Shown piece by piece: positions 1-11,900 of a DNA stretch of 64,000 nucleotides. Position numbers and translations under genes: made by a program. Below the pieces are notes generated by a model, which was not told where the DNA came from, did no database searches, and saw nothing but the letters and a program-made list of their open reading frames with translations. The stretch is taken from NCBI RefSeq assembly GCF_035222275.1, contig NC_085886.1, positions 3,348,001 through 3,412,000 on the forward strand, read 5' to 3'. Positions within the stretch are counted from its first letter, which is position 1. Every line of letters starts with the position of its first letter. This DNA is from Podospora bellae-mahoneyi. Taxonomy: Eukaryota; Ascomycota; Sordariomycetes; Sordariales; Podosporaceae.

Positions 1-104
1 TATTTGAATGTTGGAAGAATCAACAGATCGGGTGTTGTGGTGGCCAGGTGCATTCAGGGGTAATTCAGGGGCTACTATCACAAAACAAGTAAACAGAAAA
101 GCGC

Positions 105-117
105 AGGGTTAGGGTTA
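105..117 (+). other. Two-unit telomere-like repeat (telobox)
   Basis: AGGGTTAGGGTTA, two copies of the fungal telomere unit TTAGGG, lies beyond the 3' end of the CBM52 gene. It is too short for a telomere. It is either a promoter telobox of a gene outside the left edge or an interstitial telomeric scar. Confidence 0.5.
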
Positions 118-268
118 TTTTCACTGTCCCTTGTTCAATGCACCTCAAAATTTCTATTCCTCGAGTTAAGACTAAATTCATTGTTTCTGCCCATGCATGG
201 TATTCTTTTCTTGTAAAACTTCTCTCCTAGACAGTTCTTACTTCTCTAATCTCACAAGTAGCTGCCCT

Positions 269-1145
269 CTAAGTATACTGCCAAGCAGCCGCCCCCTGGC
301 CGGGGTAAGGAGTGACCTTGAGGTTGATGGGAGTGCAGTAGTTGAGGCTCTCGGCGTTTGTTGAGTTTCTACCATACAAAGTCCACTCGGGCCCAGCAGG
401 ACCCGAAGCCCTCGGAGGACAAGCGACCCAACCCCAACCGTTACCATTGAGGTTGATAAACCCACCGCCCTGGTAGGCGGCAAAGCCAGTCGAGGTGCTG
501 CCGGACGGCATGTATGCCGAATGAGCTTGGGTGTATCCGACATTCCAGTCCGGCGTCAGATAGACCTGTTGACCGCCGGGCACCATTGTGTTCATACCAG
601 CTCCGCCGAAGCCGCCCGCCACAATCGATGTGACGTTGCCGGGTGGGCAGTTGGGGTCGACGACAGAAGGGCAGTAGCTCTTGGTTTCTCCTCCAAGCCA
701 CAGACGAAGCCCTTGGGCGGTGACGGGCTTGCCGTCAAGCTGGGGGAGCGCCGGGTTTGAGACGATGAGAGTAAAGGCAGACTCGGCGGGTGGGAGAAGA
801 CTGAGGATGTTATTGTTGCAGGTGTACATGAACTTGCTGTAACAGGCTCCATTGCAATAAGACAGGCCTTCACCGGCTGTGACGGGGCAGAGAAATTGGT
901 TCTCCCAGCATACGTACTGAACACAGATCTGAGTTAGTGTGACGCTGTACGAGGTGATCTGGAAGCTGTGCAATGATTTTGTAGGAGATAAAATCAGGGG
1001 TAGGTGGTACAAGCCTGGTTGGTTTGTAGAGGTGGTCACTTACGTTGCTAGGGTCATATTGTGCTGGTCCACATTGCTCCAGAGCACCCAGAACTCGATG
1101 GCCCAGGCCAATGAGGACGGCAGCAGTCAGGCTAAATCGAGTCAT
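269..1145 (-). CDS. Secreted CBM52-type carbohydrate-binding protein with IgE-binding/PhiA-like C-terminal region
   Basis: Predicted secreted protein of 249 residues. Exons are 1145-1044 and 916-269; the 127 bp intron (GTAAGT..CAG) is in phase 0. Residues 1-20 form a signal peptide (basic start, then a hydrophobic core ending at LGA). Residues 25-67 carry the Cys pattern of CBM52, beginning CGPAQYDPSN, then FLCPV, CNGACYS and YTC. The intron falls between YDPSN and YVCWEN, inside this module. The remaining ~170 residues are Gly/Asn/Pro-rich. Pieces such as VPGGQQVYLTPD and VGYTQAHSAYMP resemble fungal cell-wall IgE-binding/PhiA-type proteins; this comes from memory of the family and is an inference. 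CBM52 was first described on yeast endo-1,3-beta-glucanases, so beta-glucan binding in the wall is plausible. No catalytic glycosidase domain is visible. A TATAAAT lies about 150 bp upstream of the ATG. Confidence 0.8.
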
Positions 1146-2617
1146 TTCTGCTATCGATAGGAATATTTGTGATGATTGTATCCGAGTGCAAGTGCAAAGG
1201 CCTTTCAAGCGATAACTGCAGACTCCTAGGTTCTTGGAAGTGATGGTCGAATGGGAAAGATTCAAGAGGTGCGTTTTCGGAGTGAAAGCCAGAGCATTTA
1301 TATTCCATTGACGATGTCATGGCACTCGACCCCACGCCTCCTCGTACAAACCTGAGCGGGTAACTGACATGGGTTGCAGACTCTCTGTACATGTAGCATC
1401 TCGTATTGCTGCCGTCACTTGTCTGCTGATTAGGCAATGTCTTGTATCCAGGATGGATTACTGCGCGATGTCTTCCGAGTCAGTTCCGATCAGGTGGACA
1501 CCAGTTTGTGCCAATGTTACCCAGGAAGTTCACCTTTATCTGCGTGAGGGAGGGATATGGACGGTTCTGTGGAGTACAAGGTGCAACTCTGGCCCGGCCA
1601 AGCATCTGGCCGATCTGAGTGTGTAAGAGTGTAGCACCCCAGCCACGCCAAACGCAGGAATAACAGTGCCGATGAAAAAAGATAGCGAGCTCTATATGCG
1701 GGGTATACATGTCAATGATGGTTGCCAAGACCCAGCACACCTGACTTCCATGTTTATAGACCTCGTATTCAGAGTGTCGGATGGGCTGGCTAAATCCATT
1801 ACTCCATCCGGACTATCCCCGCGTTCAGCAACTGCTGGGCCGCCCGGCTTCGGCTGACTACGGAAACGCCGGTGTTCGTGTCTTTTGAAGTTGTATTCAG
1901 CTTTCTTGTCTCCTGTCACTTGTGTCAATACGGGACACCCGAACAGTCCTGGAGGAAGGTTTGTACAACCTTGGGGTTGGGTACTTACACGGGAATGTCT
2001 GATGCAGCTGAGATGTCGCCGCCTCGTGTTTTATTCCTGTTCATTGTGAACTTCGTATCAAGAATTATATTGTTGTCCTGCACAGACCCTATCCCACTGC
2101 CTAGGTAATATGGCAAGCTCAACCGACTCTATGCAATCATACGATCTGCTTGTGCACAACTCGTAATCTTGACTGCGACCCATGATCCCATTGTAGTCTT
2201 CTGGCTCATTTGAGGCACACCCTGCACACAAGATTGCGATAATGTAAATACACTTCAAGGAGAGCCAGAGATCAAATGGCCTTGAAAAAGGAGACACCAG
2301 GTACTTGAGGATGATTGTTTATGAACGCGCGTTCCCGGCTTAGGGCACTTTCTGTTCTTCTTTCTCAGCAAGGTTTGAGTTGTCAAGAAAACGCATACTA
2401 TTTACTCAACTGTGCGTCAACGCCTCTTGAACATTTCAGGTTGCCTCCCGTTATATCGAGGATTCACTGACTACCTATTTTCAAGGACCTCACATATCGC
2501 GCGAAGCGTATGTACAACGGGCAAATTCTGTTTCGCAACTTTCGTCCACAGCACGCCCGCATACTTAATTGACTTATGGGATATGGCAGGTAGTCTCGCG
2601 CTATGTATGCCTTTGTA
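1146..2617. other. Intergenic region, no gene seen
   Basis: About 1.5 kb of normal base composition between the CBM52 gene and the transposon at 2618. The open frames here are short and overlap each other on both strands. None has a signal peptide, a recognisable motif or usable splice sites. The first ~200 bp hold the CBM52 promoter. Confidence 0.6.
1296..1302 (-). promoter_or_regulatory. TATA-like box of the CBM52 gene
   Basis: TATAAAT on the minus strand, about 150 bp upstream of the start codon at 1145. The position suits a core promoter with a 5' leader of roughly 120 bp. Seen directly; its function is inferred. Confidence 0.45.
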
Positions 2618-2665
2618 TAACGTACATTATAAGCGAGTGCACCATATAAGCGAGTGCACCACTTT
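2618..2665 (+). repeat. Left terminal inverted repeat of the DNA transposon
   Basis: TA, then ACGTACATTATAAGCGAGTGCACC and a second TATAAGCGAGTGCACCA. A weaker third copy (TTTTTAAGCGACGCGC) follows. The tandem subunits recur, inverted, at 6331-6389. Confidence 0.85.
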
Positions 2666-5600
2666 TTAAGCGACGCGCTATCCTTCCACGCAACATTGAC
2701 TTTTTCTACACAATCCAATATGCCTCCTACTTTAAAGGAAGCTATGGTGATTCTAAATATATAAAGTATTATACCTTTATTAATGAATTTTATAATTTAA
2801 ATATTAACGGTAATAAATAGTTATTCTGTATTATTTCGTTACCTAATTACCGGTATTTATATATAATTATAAACCTCCGTTCTTTTTCGGCATAAAAAAT
2901 ATAAAATATTTCATTCATAATATAAACTTTTAATCTATTTTCTTTTAAAGTTTTTATTTAAATATTTTTATAGCTCTTTACTTCATTTATCGTTAATATA
3001 ATAAACCTTAAATAACTATAGTTTAATTCCTTCTTTTACTTTAATTTCATAGTTCTACGGTCCTTACTTTAAAAATCTTTTTAAATATTTAATTATAAAA
3101 GCTAGGTACTTTTAATATTTTACCGGTACTACTTTTTTCTCGCTTTTCTTTATATTATCATAATAAATATATTTATTAACCTTTAATATTTCTATTAACG
3201 TTATTAACCTTATGTTTTTAATATTATTATTTATATTAATAAAGTATATTATTCTTTTTCAAGCTTCTTATAATAATACTATAGAAGGTACTTATTTTAT
3301 ACTTTACTCTATACGTATTTTTAATCTTTTATTATTAATTAAATATCTTTAAAATTTCTTTAATTATAAATATTTATTATTTTTAATTAATATTTAAATT
3401 ATAATCTTTATATTATAATTATTATAGAATTATATCCTTCAAAGGTCCTATATTTATAATAATAAATATAATTAAAATTAATTTTTTTTTAATTATAAAA
3501 TTTAGGGGTAGCGTTTCTTTATAAACCTTTTATAAAAGAAATAATCTTTTCATAATAATGTATTCTTTTCATAATATTTTAATTTAATATATTAATTATA
3601 ATAAAATTAAATTCGTTTCTGTATTATTATTTATTAATATTATTATTTAAAGATTTCTTTATTATATAGTAATTTAAAAGCGTTTATTTTTCTTATTTCG
3701 TCTTTATATAATAGCAATTTTACTAATAAATATCGGATCGTTATTTTATACCTTTACTTTACGCCGACTTTTTCGAAAATACTATTTATAATTTATTAAA
3801 GGTTAACGGTTTTCGCGAAAAGTTATAAATTATTTCTTAAACGGTTATATCGTTTAAAAATATTTTTTTACTTTCAATTATTTAATATTATAAAGTTTTT
3901 TAACTATATTCGTTCAATTTCTTTTTACTTTCTATTTTTTTTTAAATTTTTTTATATTTATATTTAATAACGGATTTTTTTTATTTAATTTTAAATACTT
4001 TAGTTTAATAATATCGTTTAATTCTTTTTATAAATATATAGTATAGTTTAAGCTTAAATACTATATTATTATTATTTATATTTTAACCGTTTATATACTT
4101 AATATAAAATTTTATATATTTTAATATAATTTATATAATTTAAAAGCTATCTTTTAATTTAATCGGGTTAAAATTTTTCTATAAAAAATAATTATTTAAA
4201 TTTCTTTATTAAACTTTTATTTATCTGATTATGATCCTTTTAATTAATTATAATTTACTTTCTTTATTTATTTTATATATTAATTAATAGCCGTATAATA
4301 ACTTACTTTAATAATACTTTATATATTTATATATAATATATTAAAATTAAAATACTTTTTAGTATTCCGGATATTTAAAATAAAATTATATTGAATTTTT
4401 TATAAAGTATATACTATATAAGTATTAATATATTTTTCAATAATATTACGATTTTAATATTAAAACCTTTTTTATTTTTTTAATATTTTTTTTAATTTTT
4501 ATATATAAGCTTTATAAATTATAATATATTTTATAAAATAATAATTTTATATTTACTATATTACTTTTTTCGTATTATTTATTTAATAAGTTTTTACGTA
4601 AGACTATTACTTTTAGCGACTTCTATAATAATTTTAATAATAATTTATATTCAATAATTTTATAATATTTATATTTAAAAAACTTTTTCCTCGAAACTTA
4701 CTACTTACTTTATTAATACCCGATACTCATTACCTCTATAACCTTTAGTTCCTTTAATATAGTAATTATTATAATTTTTTTAACCGAGTTATTTAAATAC
4801 CTAATAGTTTTTTTTAAAGTATTTTACTTTACTATAATTAAAATATTTAAAATTATTTTACTTTAGTTCCGGCCTTACGGCCTTCATTACTATATAACGT
4901 TAATATTTATTAGTCTTTAAATATATAATATTAAAATAATTAATATTAAAATATTTTTTTTATATTTATTATTAAAACGGTTATTATTAAAATAGTTTTT
5001 ATTATTATAATAATCTTTATAATTTTTTTTTCGTATAACGTTAGAATTACTAATTATTAATCTATATAATTATAATAATATATTAATTAATAATATTAAG
5101 CTTTAACTTTTTATATAATTTATTTTTTATTTTTTACTTAAAACCGTTATAAAAAATTATAATAATTTTTTATCATTAATAGTATAATATAAGCTATTAA
5201 TTTTAAATAAAGTTATAAAATTAATTATTAAACGCGTTCAACGTAAATTTATAAATTTTTTTTACGTACGTTTTATTTTATTATATTCTTTAAATACCTC
5301 TTTAAATTTAATTTTAAAAATATAATAGTTTTTAAAGTATTTTACGGTAATTTTTTCATTTCCTCCGGCTTTTATTTATAATAATTATTAAAAATAAGTT
5401 CGAATTACTTAAAAGCTTTATCCTTAAATTTAATAGTTATAAAACTACTTTTAATTTTCGTTAATAAATTAATTTAAGTATTAACGAAAATAAATTTTAA
5501 ACTAAATTAAAAACCTTTTAAACTTTAGTTTTCTTTCTTTATAACGCTCTGGTATAAGAAATTTAGGTACTATTTTAAGTATAGTTAATATAGCGATAAT

Positions 5601-5817
5601 CTATTCCGGGTTTATTAAATTTTATTTTTAAGTTTTTTAAAATGCTATATAATTTACTTTATAGTAAGTCGAGTATTAATATTAATATTAGTAAAAAGTT
5701 TTTCGTTACTTAAGCTAAGTAAACCGTTTTTTATTTAAACGTTTTTAAGTTTAACTATAATAATAAAAAAAACTTTCTAATTTATCTATAATGAAATTAA
5801 AGTAAGTATATAACGTG

Positions 5818-6226
5818 TAGTAAGTTTTTATTTAAAACCTTTAAAAATAATACTATTTAAAAGTATTTTTAAGTAATTTTACTTTAGTATAGTTAAATAG
5901 TATATAATAATAATTTATTTTAATTATAATAGTTAAATACTAACGATTATAACTTATATTATATACTACGGAATTATTTATATTAGTTAGTTCCTCCGTA
6001 TATATAAACTTAATGCTAAGCCTTAGATTATTTTATTCTGCGAGGATCATAATTAACTCTCGAGGATCATAAATGATTCCCAGGAACTCTTTATGATTCC
6101 TTATGCCCTGGATAATCCACTTCCTATTGGTCCGTCATTCTCTCCTATGATTGGTTCTGCTAGCGATTGACTATGCGTCTTGTGCCCCGCACACGGTCCG
6201 TCCTGCCTGTTGGCTTAACTGTGACA
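5818..6226. repeat. LTR (about 409 bp) of a retrotransposon inside the DNA transposon
   Basis: It matches the LTR-like copies at 50977, 51341 and, inverted, 55614-56040. Shared landmarks are an AACC-TTTAAAA block near one end, CTCCGTATATA in the middle, and GGCTTAACTGTGACA at the other end. The first ~200 bp are heavily AT-converted, while 6030-6226 keeps its GC. No matching 5 bp duplication is seen on the two sides (ACGTG against GGTTG), so it is either one end of a longer element or its flank was mutated. Coding orientation is unresolved. Confidence 0.7.
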
Positions 6227-6330
6227 GGTTGCAGAAGAGTCTGATTCAGCTGTTTCTGATGTAATTGTAGTAGGTTAATAGTGTTGGTGTATTACAATTG
6301 AGGGTAATTGTAGTAGGGTGGTGGAGAGTA

Positions 6331-6389
6331 GTGCACTCGCTTATATGGTGCACTCGCTTATATGGTGCACTCGCTTATAATGTACGTTA
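6331..6389 (-). repeat. Right terminal inverted repeat of the DNA transposon
   Basis: Three tandem GTGCACTCGCTTATATG-like units followed by TAATGTACGT and the TA duplication. It is the inverted copy of 2618-2665 with one more good subunit, and shows almost no RIP. Confidence 0.85.
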
Positions 6390-6973
6390 CTTGTTGGGCC
6401 CCTGTTAAACTCAGTTTGATATGCACCTGAGCTGTGTGTATGGCCTATATGTCTCGAGTTGGGTGTGCATATGTGTTGTCAGGTGGATAAAACTACCTCA
6501 CTGCAAAATTATATTGCGCTAAGTCCAGCGCAATGATGTCCGTATACAACAGTGACTTGTGTCACTACCGTTGTAGTTAGTCAAGGTTATCTGTGCCAAG
6601 AATCATACCGCAGCAGATACTACGTACCTAGATATGTTCGCAGAGCGAAACATAGTTCAACCTAGAACTTTGCTATCACTGATAAAGATTTGATTCTCGG
6701 CACGATTTTATCCAACTATTGTCGTTGATATATTAATGTCCGACTGCCATCATCACAGCCCCGCAAGTGCCGGCTTCTCCGCACTTCACGGCACCCTTTC
6801 GGGTGCCAATTCCGAGTTTAGGGGTTTATTTTATTGGAGTATATCCGCATAATGCGGAGTATCTTGCTCGAGGCTAATAAAATTCATGCGCGCTCTTCTC
6901 TTCATGTGGCTTTCTCTCACCATGAACGGTGAATCTGAACGACATCCACATTTCAGTTTCAAAATACCAAGAA
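6390..6973. other. Intergenic region and aldehyde dehydrogenase promoter
   Basis: About 580 bp of normal composition between the transposon and the aldehyde dehydrogenase start. An ATG at 6922 opens a short reading frame out of register with the gene and could act as an upstream ORF. No other feature was found. Confidence 0.5.
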
Positions 6974-8585
6974 ATGGCATCTCACAGCCCAACTACATCG
7001 AATAATGGGGGAGTCTCTGAGAGAACCAGTACTCTTTCCCAGCCTCAATTTCTTTTCATCAACGGCAAATACATCCCCAGCTCAGACAAGGAAACTTTCC
7101 CAGTCAGAAACCCAATAACGGGCAGCGTCCTTTACAACTGTGCTTCTGCTTCGAAGGCTGATTACGAAACCGCCATCGAGAATGCACACTCGGCCTACCA
7201 GACGTGGTCACAGACAGGGCCTTCAGCAAGGAGACGCATCTTCCTCAAGGCGGCCGACATTATGGAATCGTACATCACAGGGGACGCTCCAGAGTTCATG
7301 TCCCAGGAGGTGTCTGCCACTATGCATTGGGTCAAAATCAACGTCTTTGCCACCGCGGGCCTTTTTCGGGAAACCGCGAGCCTGGCCACTCAAATCAGAG
7401 GAGAGATAGTCCCAGCTGACAGGCCCGGAACGACAATTTGGGTGGAAAGGCAGCCGGTGGGCGTGGTGTTTGCGATTTCACCATGGAATGCTCCGGTTGG
7501 TTGACTCCTCTTTTCTTCGTCTCTTTGTCGTTTTATTTTCATGACTCAGAGAGCTAATTATCTCTGTACAGATCAACCTCACCGCAAGAGCAATTGCCGT
7601 CCCATTGCTCTGCGGCAATACGGTAGTCCTCAAACCATCCGAGTTCAGCCCAAAAAGTCAGGATTTGGCCATACGGGCGTTGACTGCCGCGGGCCTACCG
7701 CCAGGATGCGTCAACGTTTTGCCCACGAGAGCGGAACGGACGCCTGAGGTGACTGAATTGGCGGTTAAGCACCCCAAGATTCTTCGAGTCAACTTCACGG
7801 GAAGCGACAGAGTGGGGAGGATCATCGCTGGCTGGGCAGCCACCTGCCTAAAACAATGTGTCTTGGAACTCGGTGGCAAGGCCCCTGTTATTGTCTTTGA
7901 GGATGCCAACATTGACGATGCGGTCGAGGCGGTGGTGTTTGGGGCCTTGGCTTTTAGTGGACAGGTGTGCATGTCGACCGAGCGAGTGATATTGCACAAG
8001 TCAATCAGCAGGGAGTTCAAAGAGAAACTGCTGAAGAAGGTGGAAACTATCAAGACCGGCAATCACTTGGAGGACCCGGCAGTTTCGATATCTGGATTGT
8101 TCACGTCGGCTCATGCAAAACGGGTGATGAGCTTGGTCAAGAGTGCGGTAGACGGTGGTGCGAAACTGCTTGCTGGTGATCTCCAAGTCACTGGCCCGAG
8201 AGGTACCATTATCCGACCTCATATTCTTGAACATGTCAGCACAAATATGGATATTGCACACGTCGAGACATTTGGGCCTGTCATGTTACTGTCCGAGTTC
8301 GAAACGGACGACGAGGCGGTGGCCTCAGCAAATGACAGCGACTTTTCTTTATGTGGGAGTGTCTTCTCAAAAGATACAATGAGGGCCTTGGACATCTCCA
8401 AGCGGCTCAGGTTAGGGGCATGTCACATCAACGGGCCGAGCTTATATGTGGAATCCACCCTGCCACAGGGAGGGACAGGGGGTGGCAGTGGATATGGACG
8501 CTTTGGTGGAATGGCTGGAGTCGAGGCATTCACTGAGAAAAAGATAATCACTGTTGTCAAACCGGGCCTGAAATTACCCCTTTGA
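6974..8585 (+). CDS. Aldehyde dehydrogenase, NAD(P)+-dependent (salicylaldehyde/vanillin dehydrogenase-like)
   Basis: Soluble 511-residue enzyme oxidising an aldehyde to its acid with NAD(P)+. Exons are 6974-7495 and 7572-8585; the 76 bp phase-0 intron starts GTTGGT and ends TACAG. The start is the first in-frame ATG (MASHSP, with AAGAAATGG context); an upstream GTG at 6929 is not a likely start. Landmarks of the family are FAISPWNAP (Asn172), VVLKPSE (195), the general base Glu273 in ELGGK and the nucleophile Cys307 in FSGQVC. Length fits the ALDH superfamily. The closest relatives I recognise are fungal salicylaldehyde or vanillin dehydrogenases, which act on aromatic aldehydes; the substrate is inferred. 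It is the first intact gene beside the transposon and shows no RIP. It is convergent with PRP8. Confidence 0.9.
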
Positions 8586-8945
8586 AGTCAGGCTCGGATC
8601 CAGCTATTCGTTGGTGAGGATCAAGATGATCTTACATCAATATGCTTCATGTTTCTTGTCACCTTTTGGCAGAGGATTAGGACATAATGGCGAGAAACCT
8701 AGGCTTTGTTCATAAACATATCCTTATTTCCATCCTCCCAGTGAGCCACCATCCTTCTTGCATGACTTTTTTTACAGACTGACAAACACCCAAGGTTTGC
8801 CCACTTAATTATTAAGCATGAAAAACCCCAAACCCGAAAGTACGAAACGCCTTGAAGAAACACCCCCTATGTGCAGTACAAATTACCATGCTTTTTCCCT
8901 TACTACCCGCTTGCTCTGATACATCCTCCTCGACATTTGATCAGC
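8586..8945. other. Convergent 3' intergenic region
   Basis: 360 bp between the stops of the aldehyde dehydrogenase and PRP8. It presumably holds both 3' UTRs. No gene or clear structure was seen. Confidence 0.5.
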
Positions 8946-11900
8946 CTATGCAAAGTTATCCTGTCTGTCCACCCAGATATCTTCCAACTCGTTGAAACTG
9001 GAGAAGTGGATCGGACGGTGTTGATCGCTATAAAACGGCGCAGGTGTATCCAGCTTAACATGGACCGGTTTCTTTTCCAGGCCGCCAAAGGCACTACCCA
9101 TGAAGCTGTAATTCCACTTCCCTGATTCAGGCACTAGAAAGAAGCCCCTGAACTTTTCACTCAACAGTAACTGCCTCTTCTCGCCCATGGTTGTGGTAAA
9201 CCCCTGGGGCTGGTCGCTGCCGACATCCTTATTCTCTGCACCCCACTTGTAGCCCTGCGGCGTGAGCGCCCAGGCTGACAGTGAGACACTGCCCGGTGTA
9301 AAAGACACTGCCACAGTTAGGGTGCTCTCCTTGCTCCACGATGGGTGGGCATCAAGCAATCGGGCATGATCGGTAACATCCATGGCCGACATATAAGGAA
9401 GCTCATTACCAGATGTCGTGTGAATAATGCCGAGAGGCTCCATTCCTTTGAGCATGTCATGTTGAGGGAGATGCTGAGGCAGCTGAACATTGCGCAAACC
9501 ACCAATCTGGGGCACCATGACGATACAGCGAACCTCCTTGACTTGATCATTGTCGGCAGGCGAAGCTCCATACAAATAGCCCGCGACCTGCACTCGAAGA
9601 TCGGCAATCTGGATAAACTTCTTGAGGATATTTTTGGGCATCACATATGTGATGTCATCCACATCATTGTCCAGTGGTGACACGTACATATTGTTCGCCC
9701 TTGTCCGCAAATTCGACGTGGCGATAGCCCTCGTGCGCCACTCGGTCTTGGACGCAAATGTCTGCTGTTCAAACTGCGATGTTGTCGTGACGATAATCTC
9801 CTCTCCATGCACATTTTGAGTCTTGGTTGTGACAGCAGTAAGCTGCTGCTGCTCCTGTTGCTGCTTTTCAATCTCGGCAGCTTGTTGTCTCTGGAGAGAG
9901 GGGGCCGAAATTTCCATACCCAAGATGATGTCGCGTACTTCGCTACTTGTCAAACTGGAGACATTGACATTATTCTTCTTCCCGTAGTCATTCAGGATCA
10001 GATCACGAAGCTGCGTTTCGACCTTGATCCAGTCCTCATCCGAGAGGGAGGGCCAGATATGATGATCCTGAGTGATGACAGTCTTGTCGGGACGCAATAT
10101 CAACTTCGTCTTATCCTGGTTGACGTGCAGGGCACGGAGAATGAGAATAAGACGAGAGAATGCTGTGTATGAAGAAATGCTCTTGAGCCACTCATCGTAG
10201 AGGTTGAAAAGAACCATTTGAGGCTCGGTGGCACGCAAAATCATGTCGCCAAGCTTCTCCACCTTCATGGCAGCCTGGAAGGGAAGCTGGAGCTCAGAAG
10301 CGCGAATCGAGATATTGGGGAAGTCCAGGAGATTGACCTCCAGAGGATCCAAAAGACCCTTCCGCGTGACAATGAGCTGCTTGGGCTGCTCTTCTACTGG
10401 AAGGGATCTGATCAATGCTGCCACTTCTTCAGCCGTTTTCCATTTCGCCAACTGGCCCAAGCGTTTCTGCCCTGCCCAGACGCTGGTGTGGATAATCTTC
10501 AGGAACAGCTGCCCAGTCCGAGGGTTGAAGATAAAGATGGCACCGTTGATGGGCTTCGTGGTCAGGTTGCCCTCGAAGGTCTTGTGGATCGTCACACGGT
10601 ACACATTTGTGTCGTCAATGAAGAGCTGAGTCTGATTGCTAAAAAGCTCGGAATAATTTTGCGAGTTGAGGAACTCTTGGTTGCTCTCGGAGGCATACAG
10701 CTGAAGACCTTTGCGGATACGCTCACGCAACACATAAAGAGCAGGATTGGCCTTCATGATCTTGGACATGGCTTGCTGAACCAGCGTTTTCAGGCCTGGG
10801 AAGTACTGGCCGTAAGCAGAATAGAGGTTGTAGGCAAGGTCGATACCAATCATGAGGCCGGTAGGCGATGGGTACAAGCTCATGCTATCGGTGGTGTAAT
10901 CCAGATACTTGGCCCTGACATATCTTTCAATATCATGGGAGTCGTAGTCGCCGTAGCGCAGCTGAACGTCAATCCAGAACTTGTTTGTCGTGGTTGCCTC
11001 GATGACATCTTTATTGTCGAACAGAAGGGACGGTCGCGTAACATTCCACTTGTGGCTGGCAAACAGCTGGATGTCTGCGCAGGAACTGTTCATCTTGTAG
11101 GATTTACGCGGGTGGATCGTCTCTTTCTGAACAGATTCAATGCTCAGAGCTTCCAGTTCCTGATCAAAGACCTGGCAGAGATCCATGACAACCGACTCGT
11201 GTATTTTCTGCCACAGATGGGCGCGGAAAATCTGGATCAAAGAGATCTTGAGGGTCGGGATCTTGCCGTGAAGGAAAATACCAGTCAAATCCAGTTGGAC
11301 CTGGAAACCAACGTAAACATTTGCTCTGTTGATGGTTGGGCTCCACCAAAGAGTGAACCGACGGTTGGGGATTTGATTGAGACCGGACCGCTGGGCGTTT
11401 GTGAGCTTTTTGAACTTCATTGATCTGGGAAATAGTTAGTACACTGCATGCTGAGATGTGGATTAGAGGGTGTTTACGCACTCTTCGAAACCGGAGGCCC
11501 GCTCCCAGAATAGACCCTCCCAAGAAGGGAAGCCTGTTGCCTTGAAAAGAGTATGCTCGAGAATCGTCTCAACACCTCCCAGTGCCTGAATGACATCGGT
11601 GCGATAGGCATTGAGGTTCCAAAGTTTGCCGTCGTGTCGCTGACTGGTCCACCAGAACGGATTGCTCTTCATCAACTGATAAATCTTGAACTCTGCCCGG
11701 GTGCGGAACCCCTTGTCGAAGCTCAGCGTGCTGCGGTCCTTTTGGAACAGCGTGTTGATGCGCGGCAGACCCCGATCCCAGCTGTCTTCTAGATCCTCCA
11801 AGGTCAGCCTCCTGTTTTGCTGGTTGGCCTCAAGCCTCTTCTGCGAATATTCCGTCCAGACGCGTTGGGAATCGATGAACTCGGCCTCCCAGGGAATGAT

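Larger units (their letters stand above)
2618..6389. mobile_element. RIP-degraded Tc1/mariner (pogo-like) DNA transposon with subrepeat-bearing inverted ends and a nested LTR
   Basis: The left end at 2620 begins ACGTACATTATAAGCGAGTG and continues with copies of TATAAGCGAGTGCACCA. The right end, to 6387, is its reverse complement and carries three copies of GTGCACTCGCTTAT. Both ends are flanked by TA (2618-2619 and 6388-6389), the target-site duplication of Tc1/mariner elements. From about 2740 to 6000 the inside is extremely AT-rich, with stops in all frames. At 2720 a start reading MPPTLKEAMVIL is followed by a stop; this resembles the N-terminal helix of fungal pogo transposases and may be its relic. 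An LTR sits at 5818-6226. The total of 3.77 kb exceeds the ~2 kb of a simple pogo element, so other elements are probably nested inside. The exact family is not identified. Confidence 0.75.

Noticed and set aside
5818-6226. Calling this a clean solo LTR
   Set aside because: The 5 bp flanks do not match even allowing for transitions, so insertion as a complete solo LTR is not shown.
6929-6973. Upstream extension of the aldehyde dehydrogenase
   Set aside because: The frame extends only to a GTG. The first ATG in frame, at 6974, has good context and gives normal family length.
10218-11423. 401-codon open frame on the plus strand
   Set aside because: It lies entirely antisense to a highly conserved part of PRP8; its residue composition follows the PRP8 codon pattern in mirror frame.
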